Source: Isoetes taiwanensis
Taxonomy: Eukaryota > Streptophyta > Lycopodiopsida > Isoetales > Isoetaceae
Length of the DNA: 64,000 nucleotides
Direction of reading: 5' to 3'
Assembly: GCA_021234155.1 (NCBI GenBank)
Contig: JAJEKV010000002.1
Span: 22,768,942-22,832,941, forward strand
In this document: piece after piece, positions 11,201 to 21,717 of the stretch
How positions within the stretch are numbered: the stretch's first letter is position 1
Layout: the number at the start of each line of letters is the position of its first letter
The notes under the pieces: model-generated
What the model was told of the DNA's origin: nothing
Seen by the model: the letters and a program-made list of their open reading frames with translations, nothing else
The model's database searches: none
Translations under genes and position numbers: made by a program

Positions 11201-12030
11201 TAAGTTAAAACTTGATCTAAGCATGAGAGAACCTAAATTTCTACTACTTTCTGGAGACCGCATGTTCATCTGCTGAATCTTCAATCTTATCTAGATTGTA
11301 TTATATAAATTTATCTTTGCATTACTATTAGTCAATCATATAGAAATGAGAAAACATGCCTGCAGTAGGAAAGATCGATCCCTGGAATTGCCCCTGTGAA
11401 AGCCCGATTGAAATGGTCCAAAGCCTACAAAACCTCCTTCCAAGGTCCTAAATTTCACGTATCTGGAATTTCTCAGGAGATGCAACAAAATATATATTGC
11501 TAGTAAAATGGAGAAAGATCATGAAAGCAACAAAGAAGGACAGAGGTTCATTTGGGTTGCCAACTCAATAGATGAGTCGCTTATACGACATAGGCTGAGA
11601 ATAAATGCGTTGAAATTGAGATCTTGTTCGGACAAAAATATCAAAGTAAAATGAAGAAAAATCTCAATAACTTACAAGGAAAATTATGGTCAGAATCCAG
11701 AAAGAAGGGAGGCATCAATGATCTTCATCAGGAGCCGACTATACAGCAATGGATCTTTGAGAAGACTAGAAACTACACAAAACATAAGTATTGAAGTCGT
11801 TTTACTAAAAAAAGAACCAGAAAGGATGAGAAATACCATCTATTATAGTTGTTTTTCTGCCATCGCTGATTCCGGCATAAGGATCCCTTCCTTGCATATG
11901 AGTAACAACACTCGCAGGAACTATGATCTCATCCCCAAATCTAAGCTCAGCCTTATTATTAAGCTTATTTTCCATTTAGTATTTCAACTCCGACCAGATT
12001 TTCTAAGCCGAGAGTGGAAGGAGAATATGT
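8206..12030. other. Intergenic, AT-rich, no supported gene
   Basis: No homology-bearing frame is recognised. It contains a short (AGAAT)n run at ~9,318-9,342 and a local duplication at ~9,605-9,750 (two copies of a block with AAATATAAACACATAAACTC, the second with an internal repeat). Open frames at 9,029-9,292 (minus, 87 codons) and 10,306-10,755 (plus, 149 codons) lack recognisable motifs or splice context. Confidence 0.5.
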
Positions 12031-12143
12031 AGCACAATAACAGGGGGTTACTTTTAGATTTTTATACGCTTTTTCACATGGTTTTTCTATGATTTCGTTG
12101 TTGTATTCGTTGAGGTGTACTAAATAGTATTTCTAGAGTGCAC
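12031..12143. repeat. Copy of a dispersed foldback-element arm
   Basis: The block from TAGCACAATAACAGGGGGTT to the end TTTCTAGAGTGC matches, in reverse complement, the left arm of the small foldback element at 54,178-54,668. Its outer end (GCACTCTAGAAATA in the other orientation) is the same. The partner arm is not evident to the left, so this looks like a partial copy. The core AATAACAGGGGGTT also occurs in both arms of the long inverted repeat at 12,632-13,914. Confidence 0.6.
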
Positions 12144-12199
12144 CATTTATGGGCCGTTGATTTTCGTTGATGGGAACAATCCGAGGGTTGTTGTCTTTC

Positions 12200-12345
12200 T
12201 CTGCATGTGTTTGTGCGTGCATGTGCACATGCATGTGCATGTGTGTGCATGTGCATGTGCATGTGTATTGTGCATGTGCATGTGCAAGTGCATGTGCATG
12301 TGTGCATGTATGTGCATGTGTGCATATGCATGTGTACTTGCCCTC
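12200..12345. repeat. (TGCATG)n-type microsatellite
   Basis: Alternating TGTGCATG/TGCATG units over about 145 bases. Cys/Met/Val or His/Thr-rich frames across it are artefacts. Confidence 0.9.
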
Positions 12346-12631
12346 TTGGATTCTTATTGCTGGAGTGAATTTTACTACCACGAGATGGATTTTTTGCTCA
12401 CACTTACAAAGGTATTTGTTTTTTAATGTTTCTTCAGTTAGCATAATGTTTTTTTTTTTTTACAAGGTATTGGTTTCTGATTCTACAATGTAGTCTTTGC
12501 AAAACCCCCTTTTGTTTCCTTCTTAAGATTTGCTGCAGATTCAAGTTTAGGCCCTCTGTTTGCTTCCAACTCTTGGATATTCCTGGCTGCCGGATTGTTC
12601 ATAGTAGCCAGCCTTTAGCTTCAATCAACAA

Positions 12632-13914
12632 ATGGATTCTTATGCACACAACATGCGGATTATTCCACGCCCTTTTCCATGTAAAGATCGGTCAGCGGTG
12701 GCCACAAGAATGCATTTATATTGTAGGTTTGGAACTTTAATCAAGCCGTAAAGGTGAATCATGCATTACCTTTAAGCTAGAGGCGGAGCATCAAAATCAT
12801 ATGGATTGATAAACAATGGTGTCATTGTGAAAAGAAATAGTTGTAGCGGAAGTAACAATATGTAGCATAATAGCGAGGGGTTTTCTTTGTGTTTGCAAAC
12901 TTTATGACTTCGAATAAGGGATCAATCTGCTCTATCTTTATGGTAAATTTTACTTATGTTCTATTTGTTTTATTGTGATCAAATTCAAAAGCTACAGGTG
13001 ATGAAAGCCTCAAATGAATTCTAGTTTTGTTACGATTTGAATTCTAAAGTTTTTGTCACCGGGGGGGCGTCCTAAAGGCCCAGAAGAGGCCAAAAAAATT
13101 TTTTTGCAACACAAACCATTAACATCCAACATATAAAAATTAAATCCCCCAACACATAACAACCAACACATAACAACCATTGACATTAACAATCAACACA
13201 TAACTACCATTGACATTAATTAACACAACCATTGGGTCCAACACATTTAAATTAAAATCCCCCTTAATCCCCCTTTGGTAAGGGGGATTTTAATTTAAAT
13301 GTGTTGGACCCAATGGTTGTGTTAATTAATGTCAATGGTAGTTATGTGTTGATTGTTAATGTCAATGGTTGTTATGTGTTGGTTGTTATGTGTTGGGGAT
13401 TTAATTTTATATGTTGGATGTTAATGGTTTGTGTTGCAAAATTTTTTTGCCCCTTCTGGGCCTTAGGGACGCCCCCTGCAGACAAAAAACTTTAGAATTC
13501 AAACCAGAACAAAACTAGAATTCATTTGAGGCTTTCATCACCTGTAGCTTTTGAATTTGATCACAATAAAACAAATAGAACATAAGTAAAATTTACCATA
13601 AAGATAGAGCAGATTGATCCCTTATTCTGGAAGTCATAAAGTTTGCAACACAAAGAAAACCCCCTGTTATTATGCTACATATTGTTACTTCCGCTACAAC
13701 TATTTCTCTTTCACAATGACACCATTGTTTATCAATCCATATGATTTTGGATGCTCCGTCTCTAGCTTAAAGGTAATGCATGATTCACCTTACGGTTTGA
13801 TTAAAGTTCCAAACCTACAATATAAATGCATTCTTGTGGCCACTGCTTGACTGATCTACGTGACATGGAAAAGGGCGTGGAATAATCCGCATGTTGTGTG
13901 CATAAGAATCCATT
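12632..13914. repeat. 1.28-kb near-perfect inverted repeat (foldback/MITE-like)
   Basis: The left arm begins AATGGATTCTTATGCACACA at 12,632. The right arm ends at 13,914 with its exact complement, TGTGTGCATAAGAATCCATT. Each arm is about 640 bases and the arms look roughly 95% identical by eye, with scattered single-base changes and small indels. The centre (about 13,255-13,290) is AAATCCCCCTTA, a loop of about 12 bases, then TAAGGGGGATTT. No protein is encoded; the ORF at 13,301-13,495 is low-information. A transcript would form a very long hairpin. The element class is uncertain. Confidence 0.9.
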
Positions 13915-14701
13915 ATATCATACGGGCTTATGTTATCCGAGCAAGCAAGTCTACCTCAAAAAAAAAAAGAAAAAACAGCTGTCTTCTACTTAACCTAAGA
14001 CCTGCGTCCAATCCCCATTTGTAAAGGAAAGCTCATTTTGTATGCCAGGTTCATGAAGCATACCTATAGAAGATTTGTCGTTGAAATCATTGCATCTTCA
14101 TAACTGTCCTCTGCTTCAGACTTTGAATCGTCATTACTTATCTCTTTTGCTTCACCTTCACTGGCAGTTTCAAGTCCGTCGCCCTCTCCATCCATCGAAT
14201 TCGAGCAAGCAGAAACAGAGGAGGGAAGCAGAAGTGATTTTCAAGCACTTTCTAATTTTCATGGCCGTCCGATGCGAAATTAAGAAATCTAATGGTTGCG
14301 ATTAAAAACAGCTGACGTGGCATGACACGTGGCATAGCTAGGAATGCAGGAAAGTGGGCAAGGGGGGTTAGGCAACCCTGCTAAAAATCAATATTTAGAT
14401 AGATGAAATTCAATAGTTATAATCAAATGTTCTATGATGATTTTAATATATATTGCAAGCCTTTGCTTTGCCTAGTTATGCACTAGATCCAAATTGTTCA
14501 ATCTCTTGCCTAGGCTATAAATACTTCACACTTGTATTACAAGAAGAAAGAACTTCCCACACAAACAATTTCAAGTCTTTAACAAACTTCAATACTTATA
14601 ATTTAACTATCAATGTTCAACTGGTCATTAAACCATTGGATATAAATTTCATTGGCTATTGTAGCAACGGGATTGACCCTATTACTGTAGCTGCATTGAC
14701 T

Positions 14702-15704
14702 GGATTCGACTTATATCCCACAGGCTTGCTGACAATATGAAGCCCTTAGACCATTGAACCTTCAAATTGTTCAATATTGCTTTTCTTTTAGGTTAAACAA
14801 CCTTAACTATTTCACCATGACTACAAGTTCAACACCCTCATATTTTCTACAAGGGGAGCCAAGATATGTATCATTCCCCCTTCATGTGATATTCATGACA
14901 CTTAAAGTATGCTAAAATCAATAGGTAGATAACAACTTAGTATGCTAAGATCTTAGACTTCACAGAAATGCATAGGCTATATATTCAATGACAGTTGATT
15001 GCATAACTTCAGCTAGATAATTTGGCAAGGAGATCACAAAAGTCACTAAGCAAATTCAACCATACACTCCCACTCCATTGTCTGTTGACTGCATTGACTG
15101 GATTCAACTTATATCCCACAGGCTTGCTGACAATATGAAGCCCTTAGACCATTGAACCTTCAAATTATTCAATATTGCTTTTCTTTTAGGTTAAACAACC
15201 TTAACTATTTCACCATGACTACAAGTTCAACACCCTCATATTTTCTACAAGGGGAGCCAAGATATGTATCATTCCCCCTTCATGTGATATTCATGACACT
15301 TAAAGTATGCTAAAATCAATAGGTAGATAACAACTTAGTATGCTAAGATCTTAGACTTCACAGAAATGCATAGGCTATATATTCAATGACAGTTGATTGC
15401 ATAACTTCAGCTAGATAATTTGGCAAGGAGATCACAAAAGTCACTAAGCAAATTCAACCATACACTCCCACTCCATTGTCGGTTGGATTTTGCATTATTT
15501 GGATTCGACTTATATCCCACAGGCTTGCTGACAATATGAAGCCCTTAGACCATTGAACCTTCAAATTATTCAATATTGCTTTTCTTTTAGGTTAAACAAC
15601 TTTAACTATTTCACCATGACTACAAGTTCAACACCTTCATATTTTCTACAAGGGGAGCCAAGATATGTATCATTCCCCTTCATGTGATATTCATGACACT
15701 TAAA
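14702..15704. repeat. Tandem array, ~400-bp unit, about 2.5 copies
   Basis: The block starting GGATTCGACTTATATCCCAC recurs with its TTATATCCCA at 14,711, 15,109 and 15,510 (periods 398 and 401). The third copy is cut short after TTCATGACACTTAAA. Copies are almost identical, pointing to recent duplication. A TATA-like CTATAAATAC lies at ~14,513-14,522 just before the array. No coding potential is seen. Confidence 0.9.
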
Positions 15705-15901
15705 CAATAAAGATGTTCTCAAAACTTATTCTTTAACATGTTCATTATACCCTATATTGTCCTGATGTGTTAACTGATGATGAAGAAAAATGTCACAAAA
15801 TGTCACAATATATCTGAATGCCAGGTTCATTGATTCAAATTTAGAATGGGCTCTTGAGGATGAGCATGAAATTTTCCTATTGAAGTTTTGAATTCAATGG
15901 T

Positions 15902-16325
15902 TCAATGGTTCTATAGTTAAATTGTATTGAATTGTTTGATATTTAGAACCTAATTATTGTCATTATTGTGAACCTTTAGTGCCAATAGTTGAGAACCAAA
16001 GGAAATCCTAACAAAGGTTAAGTCGAATATGGATAAATTAAGAAAATCTTTAAAACGAATGGATCAAGGAATGGGTCTTCATGGCAAAGGGGATCAATGG
16101 TTCTATAGTTAAATTGTATTGATTGTTTGATATTTAGAAGCATTGCACAAGAACCTAATTATTGTCATTATTGTGAACCTTTAGTGCCAATAGTTGAGAA
16201 CCAAAGGAAATCCTAACAAAGGTTAAGTTGAATATGGATCAATTAAGAAAATCTTTAAAACGAATGGATCAAGGAATGGATCTTCATGGCAAAGGGCTTT
16301 CTTCTTCCCCTTTGCCATGAAGACC
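15902..16325. repeat. 192-bp direct duplication ending in a stem-loop
   Basis: TCAATGGTTCTATAGTTAAA begins at 15,902 and again at 16,094. The two copies differ by a small insertion and a few bases. The second copy ends CTTCATGGCAAAGGG, followed after ~11 bases by its inverted partner CCCTTTGCCATGAAG, giving a stem of about 15 bp at ~16,281-16,322. Confidence 0.85.
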
Positions 16326-16934
16326 CAATCCAACCTAAATAAAAAATGCAAATGTTTATATAACAATGGTTTTTTTTTTCATTCATGCTTGTGGGATATA
16401 TAAACCCTGGAATTGATTTAATCGAATGTTACTGTTCATTTGGTTTAGGGTTCATTTGTTACAGGGCCGAAACCTGCAATACAACCAGGTCAATGAATCA
16501 AGAATACTTGTTAGGTTCTGCTACATAAACAACTCTGATGGTTTTATGCCTAAGATATTTCGAACACAGCAACAAGGCAATAATTTTGGGCCTGGGTACA
16601 TGGAACACATCAGTAAGGAAACTTCAGCAATGGGACACAATTACAGATACACAAATACACAATTCTCATATTTCCAAAATATAGCAGGGATATAAGTCTG
16701 ATATTCACATATGAATTATATCTGATATTCAAGATGCAACGAACAGTACAATCTAAGTCCAAAATTTGACTTCAAATAAGTGTTTTCTTGATTATGAAAA
16801 ATCAAACATGAACAACAAAAAAAAGAGTTACATCAATCTATTTTCTGGCGTTGCAGACCCTTCAATCTGCTTGTCTTATAGCTTCAAGTATAATGCTCCT
16901 CATCTTATCAACTCATTCTTCATCACTTGGCACA

Positions 16935-19900
16935 TCAGGCATCTCTGATTTTCTCTGCATCATTCTCATCAAGTGTGAATATCTCAGAACTCCCTTTGAC
17001 ATGATGCTTAGCTCGTACCATGGAAACTCGAATAGCGCAGACTTGTGTTGCAAACACTCTGGCTTTTTCTTCATTCCTACAAAGTTCGTATGATGATCGG
17101 GTTCTTTGAAGCTTTCTATAATATATGCCTTCTAGGACACTTTCACCTTTTAAAAACCATACACCATTCTTTTCAAAATCTGACTCATTAGAATGCATCT
17201 CTCTTGTGCATTTCACCATCCAAAAATCAGATCCTTCTTCATTATCTTTGGGTGCAACAACTGCAAAGTTATCACCCACTTTAACTGCACTAGCTAAGAC
17301 ATCTGACTTAGTGGAGAATAGAGCTCTTTGAGACTTCCGGCTCTCCACCATATCAGGTTCAGCTGAATTGGTAGGCTCTACTACCACTAACTCCCATTCA
17401 TCAACGTATGCCTTGTTCTCACATCTATCCCAATGTCCATCCAAGCAGCAACTACAAAAGCATGATAACTTGCGAGTATGCAACATTGTGTTGGACTGAA
17501 GATTGAAGGCATGAACACAATGAATGTTTCTCGTATCCTTTATTGTGTTTGCGCCCCGCGCCTTAGACCTGTCAACATCTGTAACTTCCCAAAAATATCT
17601 TCTTACAGTATCTTGTTGTGAGTAAGTGGATGAAATTCCATGGGAAAATTTTTTTGCAGCTGCCTCCATAACGTCATGTGCATTTTCAAGCTTTATCTCA
17701 GGAAACAAGAGTTGCATCATTCTAATCCACCTCTTCAGTTCTGCAGCCTTGCCATCGTGCTCGCCTTTACCGTGGTTTGAACCAAAATAACTCCACATCA
17801 TCGTGCACTGTGTTTCAACCGAAATGGGAGAACAAAATACATTGGACGAGCTGCCTTAAATTGTGATGCAGCTCCATCAGACCAGACCCAATGCGTTTTG
17901 GGTTTTAGCCCTTTGGCCTCCATGTACCTGAAATGCATCTTAAAACAATGTTGTACAAAGAGAGTATCATGCTTCTTGTCATCAGAGATATAGAAGTGTG
18001 TTTCTTTTACGACTTGCCCACTTTCATCCACATGATAAGTAATGTGAACAAGGATTGTTACCTGAATGCTGCACCAATACTGAGATTGCACTTCAGTACG
18101 TTCTTTGAAGGTGTAGTTTTCGGCAAAATCCACCACTGAGACCACTACATCTGAGGGTAGATTTTCCAGCAGCTCACGAAATTGCTTGTCTTGCCATTTG
18201 TACCTAAAGTTATGCAAAGGAAACCGCTTTAATCTATCACGTAACTTCTCCACAAATTCTCTAGAAGTGGTCTTTTTGTATTGATGCTTCAGAATCTTCC
18301 TTGGTTTCCCATTCTTGCCCAATCCTGCACCCTCATAGTCCAAATACTCCCAATTCAGCTCTGCATCACTCAATTCAAGAGGACATATATGCAACTTGGA
18401 GATGCCACAATTCTGACAAGTACCATAAAGGCAGTCCTTCCTATGGAACTCATCATCAACTTCTTTTGGACAAACAATGCACCTTTATAACTCATGTGTT
18501 GAAGAGAATATTAACGCGTGAGCATTACAAGTGCACGTATGGTGAGGTTCACATACACTACAAGTACATTCACAAGGTTCAGAATGCTTCCTTCTCATTG
18601 TTTTGAATGCATCAAGCAGCATTCCAAGCCTAACATGATGAATACAACAGCATGTATTATAGTCTTTTAGCTTCACCACAAACCATGGTTTTAACTTTTG
18701 AAAAGATCTTGCTCCTACCTTAGCTTTAGGGTATTCTTCTTTGAACCGTTCGTACAATTGCATCTGTAAGAATATATGTGTTAGCATGCAAAATAACTCT
18801 CAAAGTATAGCACAAAAGAGGAATACAAACCATAACTACTACTGTATACCACTGACTACTACAAACCATAACTGTTACTGTATACCACTTACTACAGTCT
18901 TCCACTTACTACTACCACTGTAGTTCCAAGAGTGCACTCCAACTATGTTTAAAGCACACACCATTATGGCTGCACCCGAACTATGTTGAAACACTCACAC
19001 CATTATATAGTTGCACTCAAACTATATATGGTTTGAGATCCACTATATCTCCAAGAATGCACTCGGTTTGAAAACAAACCACTTATAGTTGGAAAACAAC
19101 CATTGAAGATCAAGGGCACAAATGAAATTATAGTTAAAGACAAGCCACTATGGCTAGACTGTAAACCATTGTAGCTCAATAATTGATGCAGCAGAACTAT
19201 AAAGAGATATACCTGATATAAACTTTTAATCCAACCACTATAGCAAAAATCGTTATTGAAAACCTCAACTATAAAAATCTCAAAGGAAGAGATAAGAAGA
19301 GATACCAACCTGAGATTGTTCCAGATAATGTGCTGCATGCTCCTCTCTAATATTTCTTTCTAGTCTTCTAAATTTTACATCCTTAGTATTTGGAGAAACT
19401 CTAGTGTTTGAGGTCCAAAATGTTTGTACAAGTGTAATAATTGAATCTGAGATAGAGTCACACCTTTTAGATCTTTTATAATACACCCACTTTCCTCCAT
19501 TGCAATCAATTTCTTCCCCTGTTTTTTTCTTAGCAAATTGAAATATTTCTTGGATGAACATCAAGTAGCTTTCCAATTTTTTCTCGTTACTCAAATTCTC
19601 ATTTTCTCCACCAACCGCCATAGCCAAACAACTTTTTGGCAGCCAAACAATCCAAATTTATAGATCAAGTTTCCACGGTCTTAATAGACTCCCCGATGTT
19701 ACTTATCATTTGGTTCTTTTGCTTTTAAGTCCCCTCAAATCATCTCCCACAATTCCATCCAATGCCTTATCTTTGAATAAAGTAATTTAGAATCCCTTTT
19801 TTCATTTGCACACTCATATGCTTAGACTGCTTCAAGAATGATTCCACCAGATTCACACCCACTCTCCTCTGCGTGGCTATGCTTCTTTCTACTCCAAAAC

Positions 19901-19980
19901 ATGTATTTAATCGAGAAACCAATGCATCTTCATTTTTTTTTTTCTCTGGCGTTGCCTTTTCCTCTCGGTTTCCTCTTCTC
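16935..19980 (-). pseudogene. DFAEN-type DDE transposase-like gene, copy B
   Basis: Homologue of the gene at 2,275-6,836, about 60-65% identical in the core by eye. One exon runs from ATG 19,621 to a donor at 19,310 (MAVGGENEN..., with EEIDCNGGKWVYYKRSKRCD). A basic N-terminal extension matching copy A is readable in broken frames up to ~19,980. After a 546-base intron, exon 2 starts at 18,763 and carries KLKPWFVVKLKDY, the Cys cluster CECTCSVCEPHHTCTC, the second cluster DCLYGTCQNCG, VVDFAENYTF, WSDGAASQFK and NHGKGEHDGK. C-terminal are a third Cys cluster (CFCSCCLDGHWDRC) and an SH3/BAH-like part (VGDNFAVVAPKDN...GESVLEGIYY). It is broken by a TAA at ~18,483-18,485 and a one-base frameshift near 17,810. 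Metazoan genomes hold proteins with similar DFAEN and SDG-SQ-K motifs (recollection). The function is inferred. Confidence 0.65.
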
Positions 19981-20405
19981 TTGTTCTTTTCTTCCTCATT
20001 CCTGAAATTTTTGCCTTCGTCAGGTCGCTAGTCCGGACCACGAATCCGATTCCATTAGTTCAATCCCTGATTCCGATTCCATTTCTTCAAGAAAAACACA
20101 TTCAATTTAAATTATCTGCCAATGCCAAATGTTAGGAAGGATTCACAATTGATTAGGTCATGCAATGTTAGGAAACATGCAATTGATCAGGTAATGCAAT
20201 TGGATCGAGCAACCTGATCCTGCCGTGCTCCCAATTTTGCATTTCCCTCCATACACCAGAATTAGTAATTACCACGATTCTTGCTCTGCTAATAGAACAA
20301 ATTTCCTAATTAATGCAATTTGGTATTTTTTTAGTATTAATGCCTACGTGACTCCATCTAACCACTTCTTGACCTGGGACTTGACCTACATTTCAAACTA
20401 TTCTA

Positions 20406-20423
20406 GGGGGGACAGGGGGGACA
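20406..20423. repeat. G-rich direct repeat upstream of copy B
   Basis: GGGGGGACAGGGGGGACA, identical to the string at 7,059-7,076 and in the same position relative to the gene, although the sequence between motif and gene is not conserved. Confidence 0.6.
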
Positions 20424-20600
20424 ACTACAATGGCCCGCTTTACCCTGCATCAACCCAAGAATATCATCTATTTGGATAAAAAAAATCACAAGCTAAGGAT
20501 CTTTAAGGATTTTAAAGGATTTTAAAGATTTTTAACATATTTTATATGAAATACGTTTTTAAAGATTTTTTTCAAAAAATTTAAAAATCTTCAAAAAATC

Positions 20601-21717
20601 TTAAAAAATATTTTTTAAACGTACGGATTTTGACGTACTTAACAACATTGGTGTGATGTGGCCATTAACAAACTTGATGTCATAGGGAGCACGATAAAAT
20701 TGCTTGATGCTCGTTGAGGCACTACCTCCATCAATTTGCGCATGATTGATCTGTTGGTTCCCCATCGTGGCGTGTACCGTGGGGGTTGAAGTGGCCACAG
20801 CTCCTACCAAGACTGTGGGTAGGGGCAACTGCTCCTTGAGAGCAGGACACAGTTTAAGGATAGTAGCAAGACTCAGGGGAATCTTAATTTTTGCCAGCTC
20901 CTCTTGGAGTTCTAAGGGAACATGAGAAAAGAGATATGCAGGGTCCAATGGTGCAGGAGTCTGAGGCATGGACGCAGAGACTTCCTTGAGAAGCTCAACT
21001 TCAGCAGCGATGTTGGGGTACTACTGAGTGCATGGGCTTCTGACATGGAGGGTGCTTCCTGACGCTGCTAGGCACGTGTGGTGGCATGAACAATGGCAAG
21101 CATGTATCCTTCAGCAGCTTGCATGAGTTTGAGAATGCTTTAGCGCACCTTAGGCATGACATGACGCATGAGCTTTATCAAGATCAGGTGCGAAATGGAC
21201 CTTTTTGTGGTCCTTGTGCGGAATTGTGTCCACAACAAACGGAGGTTGCGTGTCATGTGGTATGATCGTCAATAGGTGGGATGCCTTGGTCTGGCTACCA
21301 ATCCAATTGGATGGCTGGACCGAAGGATTAAGAGCTTGATAAATCTCCTCTTGAGCTTATTGATCTAGAGTGGTGGAAGGTGCTGCTTGTTGAGGTCTCT
21401 GCTGCTGTGGGGGTCGAGGGGGTTTCTTCAAGACTGTCGTGGGCCCTGTTTGCCATTGGCGACCCAAAGTTGGTATGCAGTAAGACGAATTGAGGCCATT
21501 TGATTGGTTCCTGGAAGCTAGACTTGGACTTGAGGAAGCTGAGGACATGCCGTGGTGGTATGACCCCATTCTTGACAGTGATAACACTGCGCTTTTGAAG
21601 GATCAAAAGGAGGTCTTGAACCTTGACCCCGTGATCGTTGGGGTTGCTGAACATGTTGATACTATTGAGGCAGATATGATTGCTATGGTATTTTGATTTC
21701 CCAGAATACACTTTCAA
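20601..21717 (-). pseudogene. Ty3/gypsy gag remnant with CCHC zinc knuckle
   Basis: The minus strand encodes a nucleocapsid-type knuckle, CYHCQEWGHTTTACP (C-x2-C-x4-H-x4-C), in a frame near 21,550. Downstream a linker rich in Pro/Ser/Thr leads to an ORF at 20,601-20,969 (MPQTPAPLDPAYLFSHVPLE...), the sort of region found between gag and protease in plant Ty3/gypsy elements. Frames are interrupted. The same strand carries an LTR and primer site at 24,077-24,464, so this may be one element with a noncoding or inserted stretch between. No protease, reverse transcriptase or integrase follows; an AT-rich palindromic patch lies at ~20,480-20,630. Confidence 0.55.

Noticed and set aside
13301-13495. 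64-codon ORF in the right arm of the hairpin
   Set aside because: It repeats Val-Asn-Gly-type units from the simple sequence of the arm and is mirrored in the other arm.
14702-15704. CRISPR-like repeated array
   Set aside because: Units are ~400 bp with no short repeat-spacer pattern, and the genome is eukaryotic.
2275-19980. Assignment of the DFAEN genes to the KDZ (Kyakuja-Dileera-Zisupton) transposases because of Cys clusters and a nearby Ulp1 domain
   Set aside because: The catalytic-core motifs do not match the KDZ D-A-N-F type motif as I recall it; only the accessory features are similar.
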